DNA of 64,000 nt from Amycolatopsis camponoti (GTDB lineage Bacteria; Actinomycetota; Actinomycetes; Mycobacteriales; Pseudonocardiaceae), in assembly GCF_902497555.1 (NCBI RefSeq), contig NZ_CABVGP010000003.1:806001-870000 (forward strand), read 5' to 3'. Both the position numbers and the translations under genes were made by a program. Below the pieces are notes generated by a model. The model did not search any database. It was not told the DNA's origin and saw only the letters and a list, made by a program, of their open reading frames with translations. Every line of letters begins with the position of its first letter. Within the stretch, counting starts at the first letter, position 1. This document shows positions 16,095-24,616 of this stretch, in pieces.

Positions 16095-17920
16095 TGACCG
16101 CCGCGCCCCCGCCGAACACGCTCTACGCACGCACCGCCGCACTGGTGCGGCGCATCGGCGTCCCCTCGGCCGTCCTGTTCGCCGCCCTGCTCTTCGACGT
16201 CGTCTTCACCACGCAGGCCGCGCTCGACGACAACGGCCCCAAGTTCGTCGACTTCGGGTTGATCCCCGGCATCCTCGCGATGGTCGGTTGTGCGCTGTGG
16301 GCCCAGAAGCGGGCCGCCGTCGCCGGGGTGGCCGGCGCCGTGGTCCTGGTGTTCTCCACCCTTTTCATCTACGCGTTCCGCGTGCCCGCGTACTCCAGCG
16401 TGCTGCCGAAGGTGACCATCACCGAGGTCGTGGCCGGGGTGCAGATGGCCTACTACGTGACCCGCCGCGCGCGGGCCGGCGTGGCGTTCTGCGTGCTCGG
16501 CTCGCTGGTCGTCGGCGGTCTCGTCGCGGTCTTCGGCCGGTACCGGGGCGTCCGGGACATCGACGCGGGCACGGCTTCCCAGGGATTGCTGTTCGGCCTG
16601 CTGCTGCTCGCCGGGGCGGTGGTGCCGGCCATCACGCTGCGGGACCGCGGCCCGAAGGGCGATCCGCGGACGCGGAAGCTGCAGCGGGTGAACGAGCTGG
16701 CCATGGGGCAGTGGCCGCTGATCGGCCTGCTCGGGTTCGCGCTGCTGTTCGAGTTCGGCTACACGTATTCGAGCAACGCCCGCGGGTTCCCGATCCTGTT
16801 CTGCTCGCTCGTCGCGGCCGTCATCGCGGTGCTGTCCCCGCGACGGCCGGCGGACGCGCTCCTCGGCATCGGCGGAATCCTGCTGGTGTCCGCGGTCGTC
16901 ACGCCGTTCCTGCACCTGCGTTACGACTACCCGATGCCGGGCGGGGTTCCGTTCGTGCAGGTCATCGCCGCGATGGGCGTGATCGTGAACCTGACTCGCG
17001 CGCGCGGGCTGAGCCAGTCGTGGCCGCGGATCGGCATCCTGTCGGCCGTCGTCGCCCTCGGCGCGATCCTCAACTCGAACCAGCCCCGGGGCATCCAGGC
17101 CGACCCGCAAACGCTGTCGATCCTGGCCTTCGCCGCGGCGCTGCTGCTCGGCATCTCGATCGCCGTCGGCCTGATGCTGCGGTCGCGGGACTCCGAGCGC
17201 ACCACGGTCGTCCAGTCGGCGGTGGCCGACGCGCAGACCGCCGAGCGGATGGCGCTGGCCCGCGAGCTGCACGACGTCGTCGCCCACCACGTCACCGGGA
17301 TCGTCGTGCAGGCCCAGGCCGCGCGGATGATGGCCGAGAAGAACCCGCAGATCGCGGTCGAGGCGATGGGCCGGATCGAGAACGCCGGGGTCGAGGCGCT
17401 CGCGGCGATGCGGCGGCTGGTCCGCTCGATGCGCGGTGACGCGCCGGCGGGGTCGAGCGAGTTCAGCGAGCAGGCCACCACGGATCTGGGCGCCGACCTG
17501 CGGAAGCTGGTCGAGACCGCCAACCACGGCGTGCCGACGTCGATGCACCTCGACCTGCCGCCGGACCTGCCGCACGAGGTCGGCCGCTCGGCGCTGCGGC
17601 TGGTCCAGGAGTCGCTGACGAACGTCGGCAAGCACGCCTCGGACGCGACGGACGCGTTCGTCCTGGCCGAAGTCGTGTCCAATGCCGCCTCCGCGGGAGG
17701 GAGTGCGTCGGCGGGCGGCTCCGAACTGCACCTGCGGGTGACGGACAACGGGCACCTGACGGCGCGACGGCCCGCCGGCGGATCGGGCGGCTACGGTCTG
17801 GTCGGGATGCGCGAGCGCGTCGCACTGCTCAAAGGACGGCTGTCGGCCGGGCGCGGCCCGGACGGTGGCTGGCGGGTCGAAGCTTGGCTGCCGCTGGCCG
17901 CCGGGGAAGGGGACGAGTGA
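16094..17920 (+). CDS. Multi-pass sensor histidine kinase (NarL/DesK type)
   Basis: A 608-residue kinase with two blocks of membrane helices (residues about 20-185 and 205-365, at least ten helices in all) and no obvious extracytoplasmic sensor domain. The HisKA_3 domain carries His393 in ARELHDVVAHHV, and the HATPase domain ends in GGYGLVGMRER. The stop overlaps the start of the response regulator (GTGA). It is divergent from the FtsX-type exporter, suggesting it controls that transporter (inference). A Gly/Ser/Ala-rich insert interrupts the HATPase domain near residue 535. Confidence 0.88.
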   Translation: MTAAPPPNTLYARTAALVRRIGVPSAVLFAALLFDVVFTTQAALDDNGPKFVDFGLIPGILAMVGCALWAQKRAAVAGVAGAVVLVFSTLFIYAFRVPAYSSVLPKVTITEVVAGVQMAYYVTRRARAGVAFCVLGSLVVGGLVAVFGRYRGVRDIDAGTASQGLLFGLLLLAGAVVPAITLRDRGPKGDPRTRKLQRVNELAMGQWPLIGLLGFALLFEFGYTYSSNARGFPILFCSLVAAVIAVLSPRRPADALLGIGGILLVSAVVTPFLHLRYDYPMPGGVPFVQVIAAMGVIVNLTRARGLSQSWPRIGILSAVVALGAILNSNQPRGIQADPQTLSILAFAAALLLGISIAVGLMLRSRDSERTTVVQSAVADAQTAERMALARELHDVVAHHVTGIVVQAQAARMMAEKNPQIAVEAMGRIENAGVEALAAMRRLVRSMRGDAPAGSSEFSEQATTDLGADLRKLVETANHGVPTSMHLDLPPDLPHEVGRSALRLVQESLTNVGKHASDATDAFVLAEVVSNAASAGGSASAGGSELHLRVTDNGHLTARRPAGGSGGYGLVGMRERVALLKGRLSAGRGPDGGWRVEAWLPLAAGEGDE

Positions 17921-18567
17921 TCCGGGTACTGATCGCCGACGACCAGGAGATGGTGCGGATGGGCTTCCGCATGATCCTGGACGCGCAGGAGGACATCGAG
18001 GTCGTCGCCGACGTCGCGGACGGCGTCTCGGCGGTGTCGAAGGCCCGCGAGCTGCGCCCGGACGTCTGCCTGCTCGACATCCGCATGCCCGGCCTCGACG
18101 GGCTCGAGGTCACCCGGCAGCTGGCCGGCCCGGACGTGATCGACCCGCTGAAGGTGGTCGTGGTCACGACGTTCGACCTCGACGAGTACGTGCACACGGC
18201 GTTGCGCAACGGCGCTCACGGGTTCTTGCTGAAGGACGCGGGCCCGGCGCTGCTGATCGAAGCGGTCCGCGCGGCCGACCGCGGCGACGCGCTGGTCTCG
18301 CCCCAGATCACCATCCGCCTGCTCAAGCACTTCGACGGCGGCTCGGCCCGCCCGAAGGCGGCACCGCCGTCGGAGCCGTTGACCGCACGGGAGATGGACG
18401 TCGTCAAGGCGGCGGCGAGCGGGCTGACGAACACCGAGATCGGCGCCGAGCTGTTCCTGTCGCTGTCCACGGTGAAGACGCACCTGGCTTCGGTGCAGGG
18501 CAAGATCGGCGCCCGCAACCGCGTGGAGATCGCGGCGTGGGCGTGGCGGAGTGGAGTCGTCTCGTAA
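17917..18567 (+). CDS. NarL/LuxR family response regulator
   Basis: A 216-residue regulator with D8/D9, phospho-acceptor D54 in LLDIRMP, the receiver lysine in FLLKDA, and a LuxR-type helix-turn-helix in LTAREMDVVKAAASGLTNTE. It is coupled to the kinase at 16094 by a four-base overlap; that overlap fixes the GTG start rather than an ATG 33 bases upstream inside the kinase gene. It closely resembles the regulator at 5564, including the TTFDLDEYV stretch. Confidence 0.93.
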   Translation: MIRVLIADDQEMVRMGFRMILDAQEDIEVVADVADGVSAVSKARELRPDVCLLDIRMPGLDGLEVTRQLAGPDVIDPLKVVVVTTFDLDEYVHTALRNGAHGFLLKDAGPALLIEAVRAADRGDALVSPQITIRLLKHFDGGSARPKAAPPSEPLTAREMDVVKAAASGLTNTEIGAELFLSLSTVKTHLASVQGKIGARNRVEIAAWAWRSGVVS

Positions 18568-18578
18568 TCGAGGGTGCG

Positions 18579-18591
18579 TAGTATCCAGAGA
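18579..18591 (+). promoter_or_regulatory. Leaderless promoter -10 for the amidohydrolase
   Basis: TAGTAT at 18579-18584, six bases, then ATG 18591, inside the 23-base gap after the response regulator. This gives the amidohydrolase its own start even though it could also be read from upstream. Confidence 0.6.
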
Positions 18592-19898
18592 TGCAACGCC
18601 GTTTCCACGCCCCTGTCGTTCTCCCCGCCGACGCGTCCTGTTCGCTCCTGCGTGACGCGGTCGTCGATGTGGACGCCGACGGGCGCATCTCCCACTGCGG
18701 ACCGGCGGCCACCGCCCCCGAGTCCGCCGCACCGGTCACCACCCTGACCGGCATCCTGCTGCCCGGCCTGGTCAACACGCACGCGCACAGCCCGATGACG
18801 CTGCTGCGCGGCATGGGCGGCGACCTGCCGCTGCTGCCCTGGCTCAACGAGATCATCTGGCCCGCCGAAGCAAAGCTGCGGCCGGAGGACGTCCGCACCG
18901 GCATGCTGCTCGGCTCGGTCGAGATGCTGCGCCACGGCGTCACGACCAGCGCCGAGATGTACTTCGAAGGCGAGCAGCTGGTCGACGCCGTCCTCACGAC
19001 GGGCGGGCGCGTGCTCGTCGCGCCGCCGGTGATGGAGCTGCCCGGGCTCGACTGGCGGGCCCAGCTGGCCGCGATCGAGCGCTGGATCGACACCGACGGC
19101 CTCCGCTTCGGCCCGGGCGACCGGATCGAGCTGGGCTACGGCCCGCACTCGGCGTACATGCTCTCTTCGGAGGGGTTGCGCGCGACGGCGGAGTCGGCGG
19201 CCTCACGCGGTGCACTGGTGCAGATCCACGTCGCCGAGGCGGCTGCCGAGGATCTTTCGGTCCGCGAAGTCCACGGCTCGGTGCCCGCTTTGCTGCAGAA
19301 GCTCGGCATGCTGGACGGCCGGGTGCTGGCGGCGCACGCGATCCACCTGTCGGACTCGGACATCGCGCTGTTCGCCCAGTACGGCGTCGGCATGGCGCAC
19401 TGCCCCGGCTCGAACGCGAAGCTGGCTTCGGGGATCGCGCGCATCGCGGACCTGCGGGCGGCGGGCGTCGCGGTCGGCCTCGGCACCGACGGCCCGGCGT
19501 CCAACGACGACATCGACCTGTGGGAGGAGCTGCAGCTCTCGGCGATGTTCGCCCGCCTGGCGACCGGCGACTCGACGGTACTGACCGCGGCCGACGTCTT
19601 CCTGCTGGCCACCCGCGGCGGCGCGTCGGCGCTGGGCCGCGACGACATCGGGGCGCTGGAGCCGGGCCGGTGGGCCGACCTGGTGCACATCGACCTGGAC
19701 GACCCGGCTTTCGCTTGTGGCGTGGACGTCCCGGACGTGCAGCTGCTGTCGAACCTCGTCTGGGCGGCGGGGTCGCGACGGGTCCGGGACGTGTGGGTCG
19801 CGGGCGAGCAGGTCGTCGCCGACGGCGAGTCGCTTCGCGTGGATCGGGCGAAGGTGCAGGCCGGGGTGGCCGAGACCGCCACCCGGCTGCGGGCTTGA
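18591..19898 (+). CDS. Amidohydrolase of the TRZ/ATZ/MTA/SAH deaminase family
   Basis: A 435-residue metal-dependent deaminase or hydrolase. The metal-binding HxH is H64 and H66 in NTHAHSP, the next ligand H213 with E216 in QIHVAE, then H249 or H252 in AAHAIHL, and D300 in GTDGP. The ASNDDIDLWEE stretch is typical of the MTA/SAH and chlorohydrolase branch. These enzymes deaminate purine nucleosides or related heterocycles in the cytoplasm; the exact substrate cannot be assigned. No linked purine genes are in view. Confidence 0.85.
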   Translation: MQRRFHAPVVLPADASCSLLRDAVVDVDADGRISHCGPAATAPESAAPVTTLTGILLPGLVNTHAHSPMTLLRGMGGDLPLLPWLNEIIWPAEAKLRPEDVRTGMLLGSVEMLRHGVTTSAEMYFEGEQLVDAVLTTGGRVLVAPPVMELPGLDWRAQLAAIERWIDTDGLRFGPGDRIELGYGPHSAYMLSSEGLRATAESAASRGALVQIHVAEAAAEDLSVREVHGSVPALLQKLGMLDGRVLAAHAIHLSDSDIALFAQYGVGMAHCPGSNAKLASGIARIADLRAAGVAVGLGTDGPASNDDIDLWEELQLSAMFARLATGDSTVLTAADVFLLATRGGASALGRDDIGALEPGRWADLVHIDLDDPAFACGVDVPDVQLLSNLVWAAGSRRVRDVWVAGEQVVADGESLRVDRAKVQAGVAETATRLRA

Positions 19899-19925
19899 TC
19901 CACAGGCTCGCACGGATGTGGACAA
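19896..19925. promoter_or_regulatory. Pair of DnaA-box-like sites in opposite orientation
   Basis: TGATCCACA at 19896-19904 reads on the plus strand, overlapping the amidohydrolase stop. TGTGGACAA at 19917-19925 is a perfect TTGTCCACA on the minus strand. TTGTCCACA is the actinobacterial DnaA box consensus. With only two sites this could be chance or a minor DnaA-binding point. Confidence 0.35.
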
Positions 19926-19990
19926 CTCCGGGCCGCCGGCCTCGGCGAGCCGGTTTTGTCCGCCTGCGCCGGTAAACTGGGCATGGGCAC

Positions 19991-20013
19991 GCCCCCCAGG
20001 GAAGGGCGGGGGC
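19991..20013. terminator. GC-rich hairpin between convergent genes
   Basis: GCCCCC at 19991-19996 pairs with GGGGGC at 20008-20013, just past the end of the SDR gene on the minus strand and beyond the amidohydrolase on the plus strand. There is no T-tract, so confidence is moderate. Confidence 0.45.
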
Positions 20014-20021
20014 CGGCCTGG

Positions 20022-20699
20022 TCAGCGCGGTCGGAGGATGACCTCTGTCTGGTGGGCGTCCGGGGTGGCCGACACCGCTGTCACCACCGCGGTCGCCACC
20101 GAGTCCGCCTTCAGCAGGTGCGACGTGTCGTAGTCGCGGCCTTCGCCCTTGAAGATCTCCTGCTGCATCTCCGTGTCCGTGCGGCCGGGGTAGACCGAGG
20201 TCACGCGGATCTCGGGCTCCTCCTCGCGCAGGGCATCGGCGAAGGCGCGGACGGCGAACTTGCTCGCCGCGTACGGCGACCAGCCCGGACGTGCGTTGCG
20301 GCCGGCGCCGGAGTTGACCACGACGACGTGCCCGCGGGCCGCGCGGAGGGCGGGGAGCAGCAGGCGGGTCAGCTCGACGACGGCGAGGGTGTTGACCTCG
20401 AAGTTGTCCCGCCACGCCTGAGCCGATGCCTCCTCGATGCGGCCGATGCGAGCGACGCCGGCCGAGTGGACCAGGACGTCCAACGACGCGATGTCCGCGA
20501 CCGCCGAGGCCAGCGAGTCCGCGTTGGTCAGCTCGACGGGCCACGGCTTCGCGCCGGGAAGCTCCTTCGCCAGCGCCTCGAGGGCGGCCGCGTCCCGGCC
20601 GCCGAGGAGAACGCGGTGGGTCGGGGCCAGCTGGTGGGCGACCGCCTTGCCGATGCCGCGGGAAGCACCGGTGACGAGGGCGAGGGGAAGATCCGTCAT
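20022..20699 (-). CDS. Short-chain dehydrogenase/reductase (classical)
   Basis: A 225-residue classical SDR with TGASRGIG at 10-17, the catalytic Ser130 in VVVNSGAG, and Y143xxxK147 in PYAASK. All catalytic residues are present. It is a cytoplasmic NAD(P)-dependent oxidoreductase of unknown substrate. It stands alone: convergent with the amidohydrolase, and separated from the SdrD-type gene behind it by a strong hairpin. Confidence 0.9.
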   Translation of the reverse strand: MTDLPLALVTGASRGIGKAVAHQLAPTHRVLLGGRDAAALEALAKELPGAKPWPVELTNADSLASAVADIASLDVLVHSAGVARIGRIEEASAQAWRDNFEVNTLAVVELTRLLLPALRAARGHVVVVNSGAGRNARPGWSPYAASKFAVRAFADALREEEPEIRVTSVYPGRTDTEMQQEIFKGEGRDYDTSHLLKADSVATAVVTAVSATPDAHQTEVILRPR

Positions 20700-20712
20700 G
20701 CCCCCACCGTAA

Positions 20713-20737
20713 CGGCCGGGCGGCGGGCGCCCGGCCG
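20713..20737 (-). terminator. Terminator hairpin after the SdrD-type gene
   Basis: Perfect ten-base arms CGGCCGGGCG and CGCCCGGCCG around a five-base loop, 24 bases past the stop of the secreted protein gene on the minus strand. No T-tract follows. Confidence 0.6.
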
Positions 20738-20760
20738 CCGCACACGGGCTCGGCCTTCCG

Positions 20761-22362
20761 CTACGCCGGCGCGAACCCCGCGTCGACCGTCTGGTCGTCG
20801 CGCTTGTCCTTGCCCAGCTGACGCGGGTCCGCGCAGCCTGTCGCCGGATCGGCGTCCGAGTCCTTCGCGTCGTCGCCCGCGTCCTTGCCGGTCGGGTGCT
20901 TGCCCTCGGCCGTGAAGCACAGATGGTACGTGCCGTCCTCCAGGCCGGTGAACGCGTAGGCGCCGTCCGGGCCGGTGACGACGCTCGTGCCGTTGTCCAG
21001 CGTCACCTTCACCCCGCCCAGCCCCGGCTCGCCCGCGTCCTGCAGGCCGTTGCCGTTCGTGTCCGACCAGGCGAAGTCGCCGATCCGGTTCGTCGGCGGG
21101 GCCAGCCCGAGGTCGACCGTGAAGTCCTCGCGCGCCGAGCCGCCCAGGGTGCGCGGTGCGGTGCAGCCGTCCGGGTCCGCGTCGGAGTCGCGATCGTCCG
21201 GCGCCGCGTCCTTGCGGGTCACCGTGAAGTCCGCCGGGACGGCGAAGCACACCTGGTACGTGCCGTCCTTCAGCTTCTCGAAGCCGTACTTCCCGCCGGC
21301 GTCGGTGGTCGCGGTGCCGACCGTGCCGCCCGCGCCGTCCTTCAGCGTCACCTTCACGCCCGCGACGCCCGGCTCGTCCGGGTCCTGGATCCCGTCGCGG
21401 TTGCGATCGTTCCACACGAAGTCGCCGATCTTCGCGATCGACGGCGGGGGCAGGACGGTGATCGTCGCGGACGCCGTCTTGTCGCCCAGTGTGCCGCCCG
21501 GGTAGTGCACGCCGGTCACCTTCGCCGTGTTGACGTGGCCGGTGTCGGCGACCGTCAGGTTCGGGTGGTCGCAGGTCAGCTGCTCGTTCGCGCCCCCGGC
21601 CAGCGCGAACGGCTCGAACGGGCCGCCGCACCACGGGTCCTGCACGGTGATCCCGGTGAGGTCCTGCGTGCCTTCGTTCGTCACGGTGACGCGGTAGTGC
21701 GCGGTCTCGCCCGCGGTGACCGTCGCGAACGGGCCCCACGCGCCGGTCGCCGGGTTCCGCACTTCCTTCTTCACCGAGTACGCCGCGAGCTGCAGGCCGA
21801 CGCAGTCCCAGCGCAGGCGCTCGGCACTCGTCGCGGCGAAGAACTTCACCGCCGCCGCCTTCGCCGGGGCGGTCGCCGCCGGGAAGTCCTGCTTCGCCAG
21901 GGTGCCGTCGCCGGCGTTGTGGTCCGCCACCAGCTTGGTCTCCTGGACCTGGGCGCCGTTGACGTCGTAGAAGCGCAGGCCCGTGGCCGGCCCGCCGGCC
22001 GGCAGGTACGAGCCGGTCGACACGCTGAGCGTGTACACCCCGCCGGGGACGAACCTCTCGGTCTGGGTGGCGGTGCTGGTCTTGCCGTCCGGGGTCTGGA
22101 TCACCGCCGACCGCTGCCCGTCGACGGCGAACGCCTGCTCGGTGAGCAGCCTCGGCGCCTTCGCGGCCGGGGTGCCGGGCGGGACGGGTGCGGCCGGGGA
22201 GAAGACGTAGCCGTCCGGCGCGCCGTTGGCCGCGGTCTTCTCGACGCTCGGGTTCCCCGCGATCCCCCCGCACGCCGGGGGCGGATCCGCGGCGGCCGCG
22301 GGTACGACCGTCCCCGAAAGCGCCACCACCGTCACTGCCACCACGCGCGCCGAACGGATCAT
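20761..22362 (-). CDS. Secreted protein with two SdrD B-like domains
   Basis: A 533-residue exported protein. A signal peptide occupies residues 1-24 (cleavage near AAA-ADPP). An unassigned N-terminal domain follows, then a DUF11-like domain near 215-305. Two SdrD B-type domains follow at about 310-420 and 425-533, each opening with IGDFxWxDxNxxGxQDxxEPG and carrying calcium-loop-like aspartates. Such domains form rigid calcium-stabilised rods in surface adhesins. There is no LPXTG motif or membrane anchor, so the protein is probably released or held non-covalently. The ATG at 22362 was chosen because the signal peptide begins there. Single-gene unit with hairpins on both sides. Confidence 0.85.
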   Translation of the reverse strand: MIRSARVVAVTVVALSGTVVPAAAADPPPACGGIAGNPSVEKTAANGAPDGYVFSPAAPVPPGTPAAKAPRLLTEQAFAVDGQRSAVIQTPDGKTSTATQTERFVPGGVYTLSVSTGSYLPAGGPATGLRFYDVNGAQVQETKLVADHNAGDGTLAKQDFPAATAPAKAAAVKFFAATSAERLRWDCVGLQLAAYSVKKEVRNPATGAWGPFATVTAGETAHYRVTVTNEGTQDLTGITVQDPWCGGPFEPFALAGGANEQLTCDHPNLTVADTGHVNTAKVTGVHYPGGTLGDKTASATITVLPPPSIAKIGDFVWNDRNRDGIQDPDEPGVAGVKVTLKDGAGGTVGTATTDAGGKYGFEKLKDGTYQVCFAVPADFTVTRKDAAPDDRDSDADPDGCTAPRTLGGSAREDFTVDLGLAPPTNRIGDFAWSDTNGNGLQDAGEPGLGGVKVTLDNGTSVVTGPDGAYAFTGLEDGTYHLCFTAEGKHPTGKDAGDDAKDSDADPATGCADPRQLGKDKRDDQTVDAGFAPA

Positions 22363-22390
22363 GCCTCGACTATGGCGCGGCGCCCGGGCC

Positions 22391-22438
22391 CGCACCGGTC
22401 GAGAACCGTCCACTTAAGAGTGAACCTCGGCCGGTGCG
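22391..22438 (-). terminator. Hairpin between phoX and the SdrD-type gene
   Basis: CGCACCGG at 22391-22398 pairs perfectly with CCGGTGCG at 22431-22438 across a 32-base loop, about ten bases past the phoX stop on the minus strand. The loop contains GTTCACT on the minus strand, a single PHO-like half unit, which may only be coincidence. Confidence 0.4.
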
Positions 22439-22448
22439 GCCCGGTGCG

Positions 22449-24506
22449 TCAGCGTTCGCCGATGCGGCCGGGCAGGCCGAAGCGGCCCTTCTTCCACACC
22501 GAGACGATCGACGGGCGCGGCTGCGCGGTGCCGCCGTCCGGCCAGTGTGACGTCGGGTTCGCCGAGCTCGCCGCGTTCTCGCCGGGGTGCTGGACCGCGA
22601 CGAGCACCAGGTGGTCGGTCACGACCGGGCCGCACGTCTCGGCGCCGACCGGCACCGAGAGGAACTGCTTGACGTGCCCGCGTTCCGGCCCGGTGACCGG
22701 CACCGAGAACAGGCCGTCGTTCGCCCCGAGCGTGTTGCCGTCGGTGGAGATCCACAGGTTGCCGTGGCGGTCGAAGGCGACGTTGTCCGGGCAGGAGATC
22801 GGGCTGACCTGGCTCTTGTCGAAGCCGCCGAAGTAGGTGTCCGCCGCGGCCGGGTCACCGCAGACCAGCAGCAGCCGCCAGGAGAACCGGGTCGAGGCCG
22901 CGTCGCCGCGGTTCTCCTCCCACTCCAGGACGTGGCCGTTCTTGTTGCCGTTGCGCGGGTTCACCTCGTCGACGCCGGCCTTGCCCGCCGCGCCGCGGTC
23001 GGTGTTGTTGGTCAGCGCCGCGTAGATCCGGCCGTTGACCGGGTTCGGCTCGATGTCCTCCGGGCGGTCCATCTTCGTCGCCGCGACCTTGTCCGCGGCC
23101 TGGCGGGTGAAGACGTAGACCTCTTCGGCGGTGAATCCGTCCACAAAGGACTTGGTGCCGCTCGCCAGCGGGATCCACTCGCCGGTGCCGTCGAACTCGT
23201 GGTCCGCCGGGAGCTTGCCGGTGCCGTCGATCTCGGCGGCCGGGCTGTCGCCGGTGAAGCGGCCGACGTACAGCGTGCCCTCGTCGAGCAGCGCCGAGTT
23301 GTGCCGCCGCGCGTGGGCACTGTTGCCGGGCTTGTACTTGCCCTTCGAGACGAACTTGTAGATGTACTCGAAGCGGCTGTCGTCCCCGGAGTAGACGGCG
23401 ACCCGGCCGTCGGCGGTGATCTTGATGTTCGCGGCCTCGTGCTTGAACCGGCCGAGCGCGGTGTGCTTCACCGGCGTCGACGTCGGGTCGTTGGGGTCGA
23501 TCTCGACGACCCAGCCGAAGCGGTTCGGCTCGTTCGGCTCCTGCGCGACGTCCCAGCGCTTGTCGAACCGCTCCCACTTGCGGGTGCTCGTGCCGGCACC
23601 GACGGAGTAGCGCTTGAGCCGCGCGGCCTCGACCGGGTCGGTGACCTTGTCGGAGTTGGCGAAGTACTGGTCGAAGTTCTCCTCGCCGGACAGCACCGTG
23701 CCCCACGGCGTCACGCCGCCGGAGCAGTTGTTCTGCGTCCCGCGGACCTTGCGCCCACTCGGGTCGGCCGACGTCTTCAGGTACTTCGAGCCGGCGGCCG
23801 GGCCGCGGACCTCGAAGACCGTGTCGAGCGTGATCCGGCGGCCGTAGCGGCTCGGCACGACCGAGAGGCCGCCGTGGATCGGGTCGCGGCGGGTCAGGAG
23901 CACCGACAGGCCGTGCGCCGCCCAGGCGATCTTCACCTGCTCCTCGGTCGGGTTCGCCGGGTCGTACTGGTCGGCCGGGAACAGGTGGACCTCGGTCGTG
24001 TACTCGTGGTTGACCACGAGCAGGTTGGTCAGCCCCAACGGGTCCTGGGGGATGAGCCCGACGAAGTCGTTGTTGTAGCCGAACTGCTTCGCCTGCGCGG
24101 CCGCCGTTTGCTTGGTGTAGTCGAACTTCGGCGCGCCCGCGACGACCGGGTCACCCCAGCGGATGACCACACGCTGCGCGTAGCCGTCCGGGACGACGAC
24201 GGCGTCGAGCTTGTTCGGCGGGACCGGGTCGAAGTCGGTGCCGGGCACCGGGCGCGGGTGTGGCCGGTCGGCCGGCGCGGCGGCCGCGGTCCCGGACAGC
24301 GCCGCGAAGCCGCCCGCCGCGGCGGCCATCACGGCTCCGGCCTTGAAGGCCCCGCGGCGGGAGATGTCCTTCACGACGTCGCCGAAGTACTCGTTCCCGG
24401 ACTCGTTCGGCTCGGGGTGGGCACAGGCGTTGCCGCAGCGGTATTCGCAGGTGATCGGGGAGCGGCCGCCGGGATGGGCGGGGAACAGCGGGAGCAGGTC
24501 GGGCAC
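22449..24506 (-). CDS. phoX: PhoX-family alkaline phosphatase, Tat-exported
   Basis: A 685-residue DUF839/PhoX-type enzyme, a calcium/iron-dependent phosphomonoesterase that frees phosphate outside the cell. The N-terminal CEYRCGNACAH block and the Tat signal SRRGAFK (Arg50-Arg51), followed by a hydrophobic Ala-rich stretch, are typical. The family's DYTKQTAAAQAKQFGYNND-like stretch and the C-terminal HPGEN region are present. Start choice: GGAGG at 24512-24516 lies five bases before GTG 24506, whereas ATG 24518 has no Shine-Dalgarno and contains that GGAGG; both keep the Tat signal. A two-unit PHO box lies upstream, so PhoP control under phosphate limitation is expected. Confidence 0.9.
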   Translation of the reverse strand: MPDLLPLFPAHPGGRSPITCEYRCGNACAHPEPNESGNEYFGDVVKDISRRGAFKAGAVMAAAAGGFAALSGTAAAAPADRPHPRPVPGTDFDPVPPNKLDAVVVPDGYAQRVVIRWGDPVVAGAPKFDYTKQTAAAQAKQFGYNNDFVGLIPQDPLGLTNLLVVNHEYTTEVHLFPADQYDPANPTEEQVKIAWAAHGLSVLLTRRDPIHGGLSVVPSRYGRRITLDTVFEVRGPAAGSKYLKTSADPSGRKVRGTQNNCSGGVTPWGTVLSGEENFDQYFANSDKVTDPVEAARLKRYSVGAGTSTRKWERFDKRWDVAQEPNEPNRFGWVVEIDPNDPTSTPVKHTALGRFKHEAANIKITADGRVAVYSGDDSRFEYIYKFVSKGKYKPGNSAHARRHNSALLDEGTLYVGRFTGDSPAAEIDGTGKLPADHEFDGTGEWIPLASGTKSFVDGFTAEEVYVFTRQAADKVAATKMDRPEDIEPNPVNGRIYAALTNNTDRGAAGKAGVDEVNPRNGNKNGHVLEWEENRGDAASTRFSWRLLLVCGDPAAADTYFGGFDKSQVSPISCPDNVAFDRHGNLWISTDGNTLGANDGLFSVPVTGPERGHVKQFLSVPVGAETCGPVVTDHLVLVAVQHPGENAASSANPTSHWPDGGTAQPRPSIVSVWKKGRFGLPGRIGER

Positions 24507-24574
24507 GAAGGCCTCCATGGTGGGAGTTCGGGAACGAACCGACCGTAAGCCTCCCAAACCAGCCATTCCCGACA

Positions 24575-24596
24575 TACAGGTGAACGGCGGGTGTAC
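24575..24596 (-). promoter_or_regulatory. PHO box (PhoP binding site) upstream of phoX
   Basis: Read on the minus strand, two adjoining 11-base units are GTACACCCGCC and GTTCACCTGTA. They match the actinobacterial PhoP direct-repeat consensus built on GTTCACC. They lie about 70 bases before the phoX start, next to the expected -35; a candidate -10, TACGGT, is at 24542-24547. Confidence 0.75.
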
Positions 24597-24616
24597 TGCT
24601 GCTCCGAACGGCGCTG

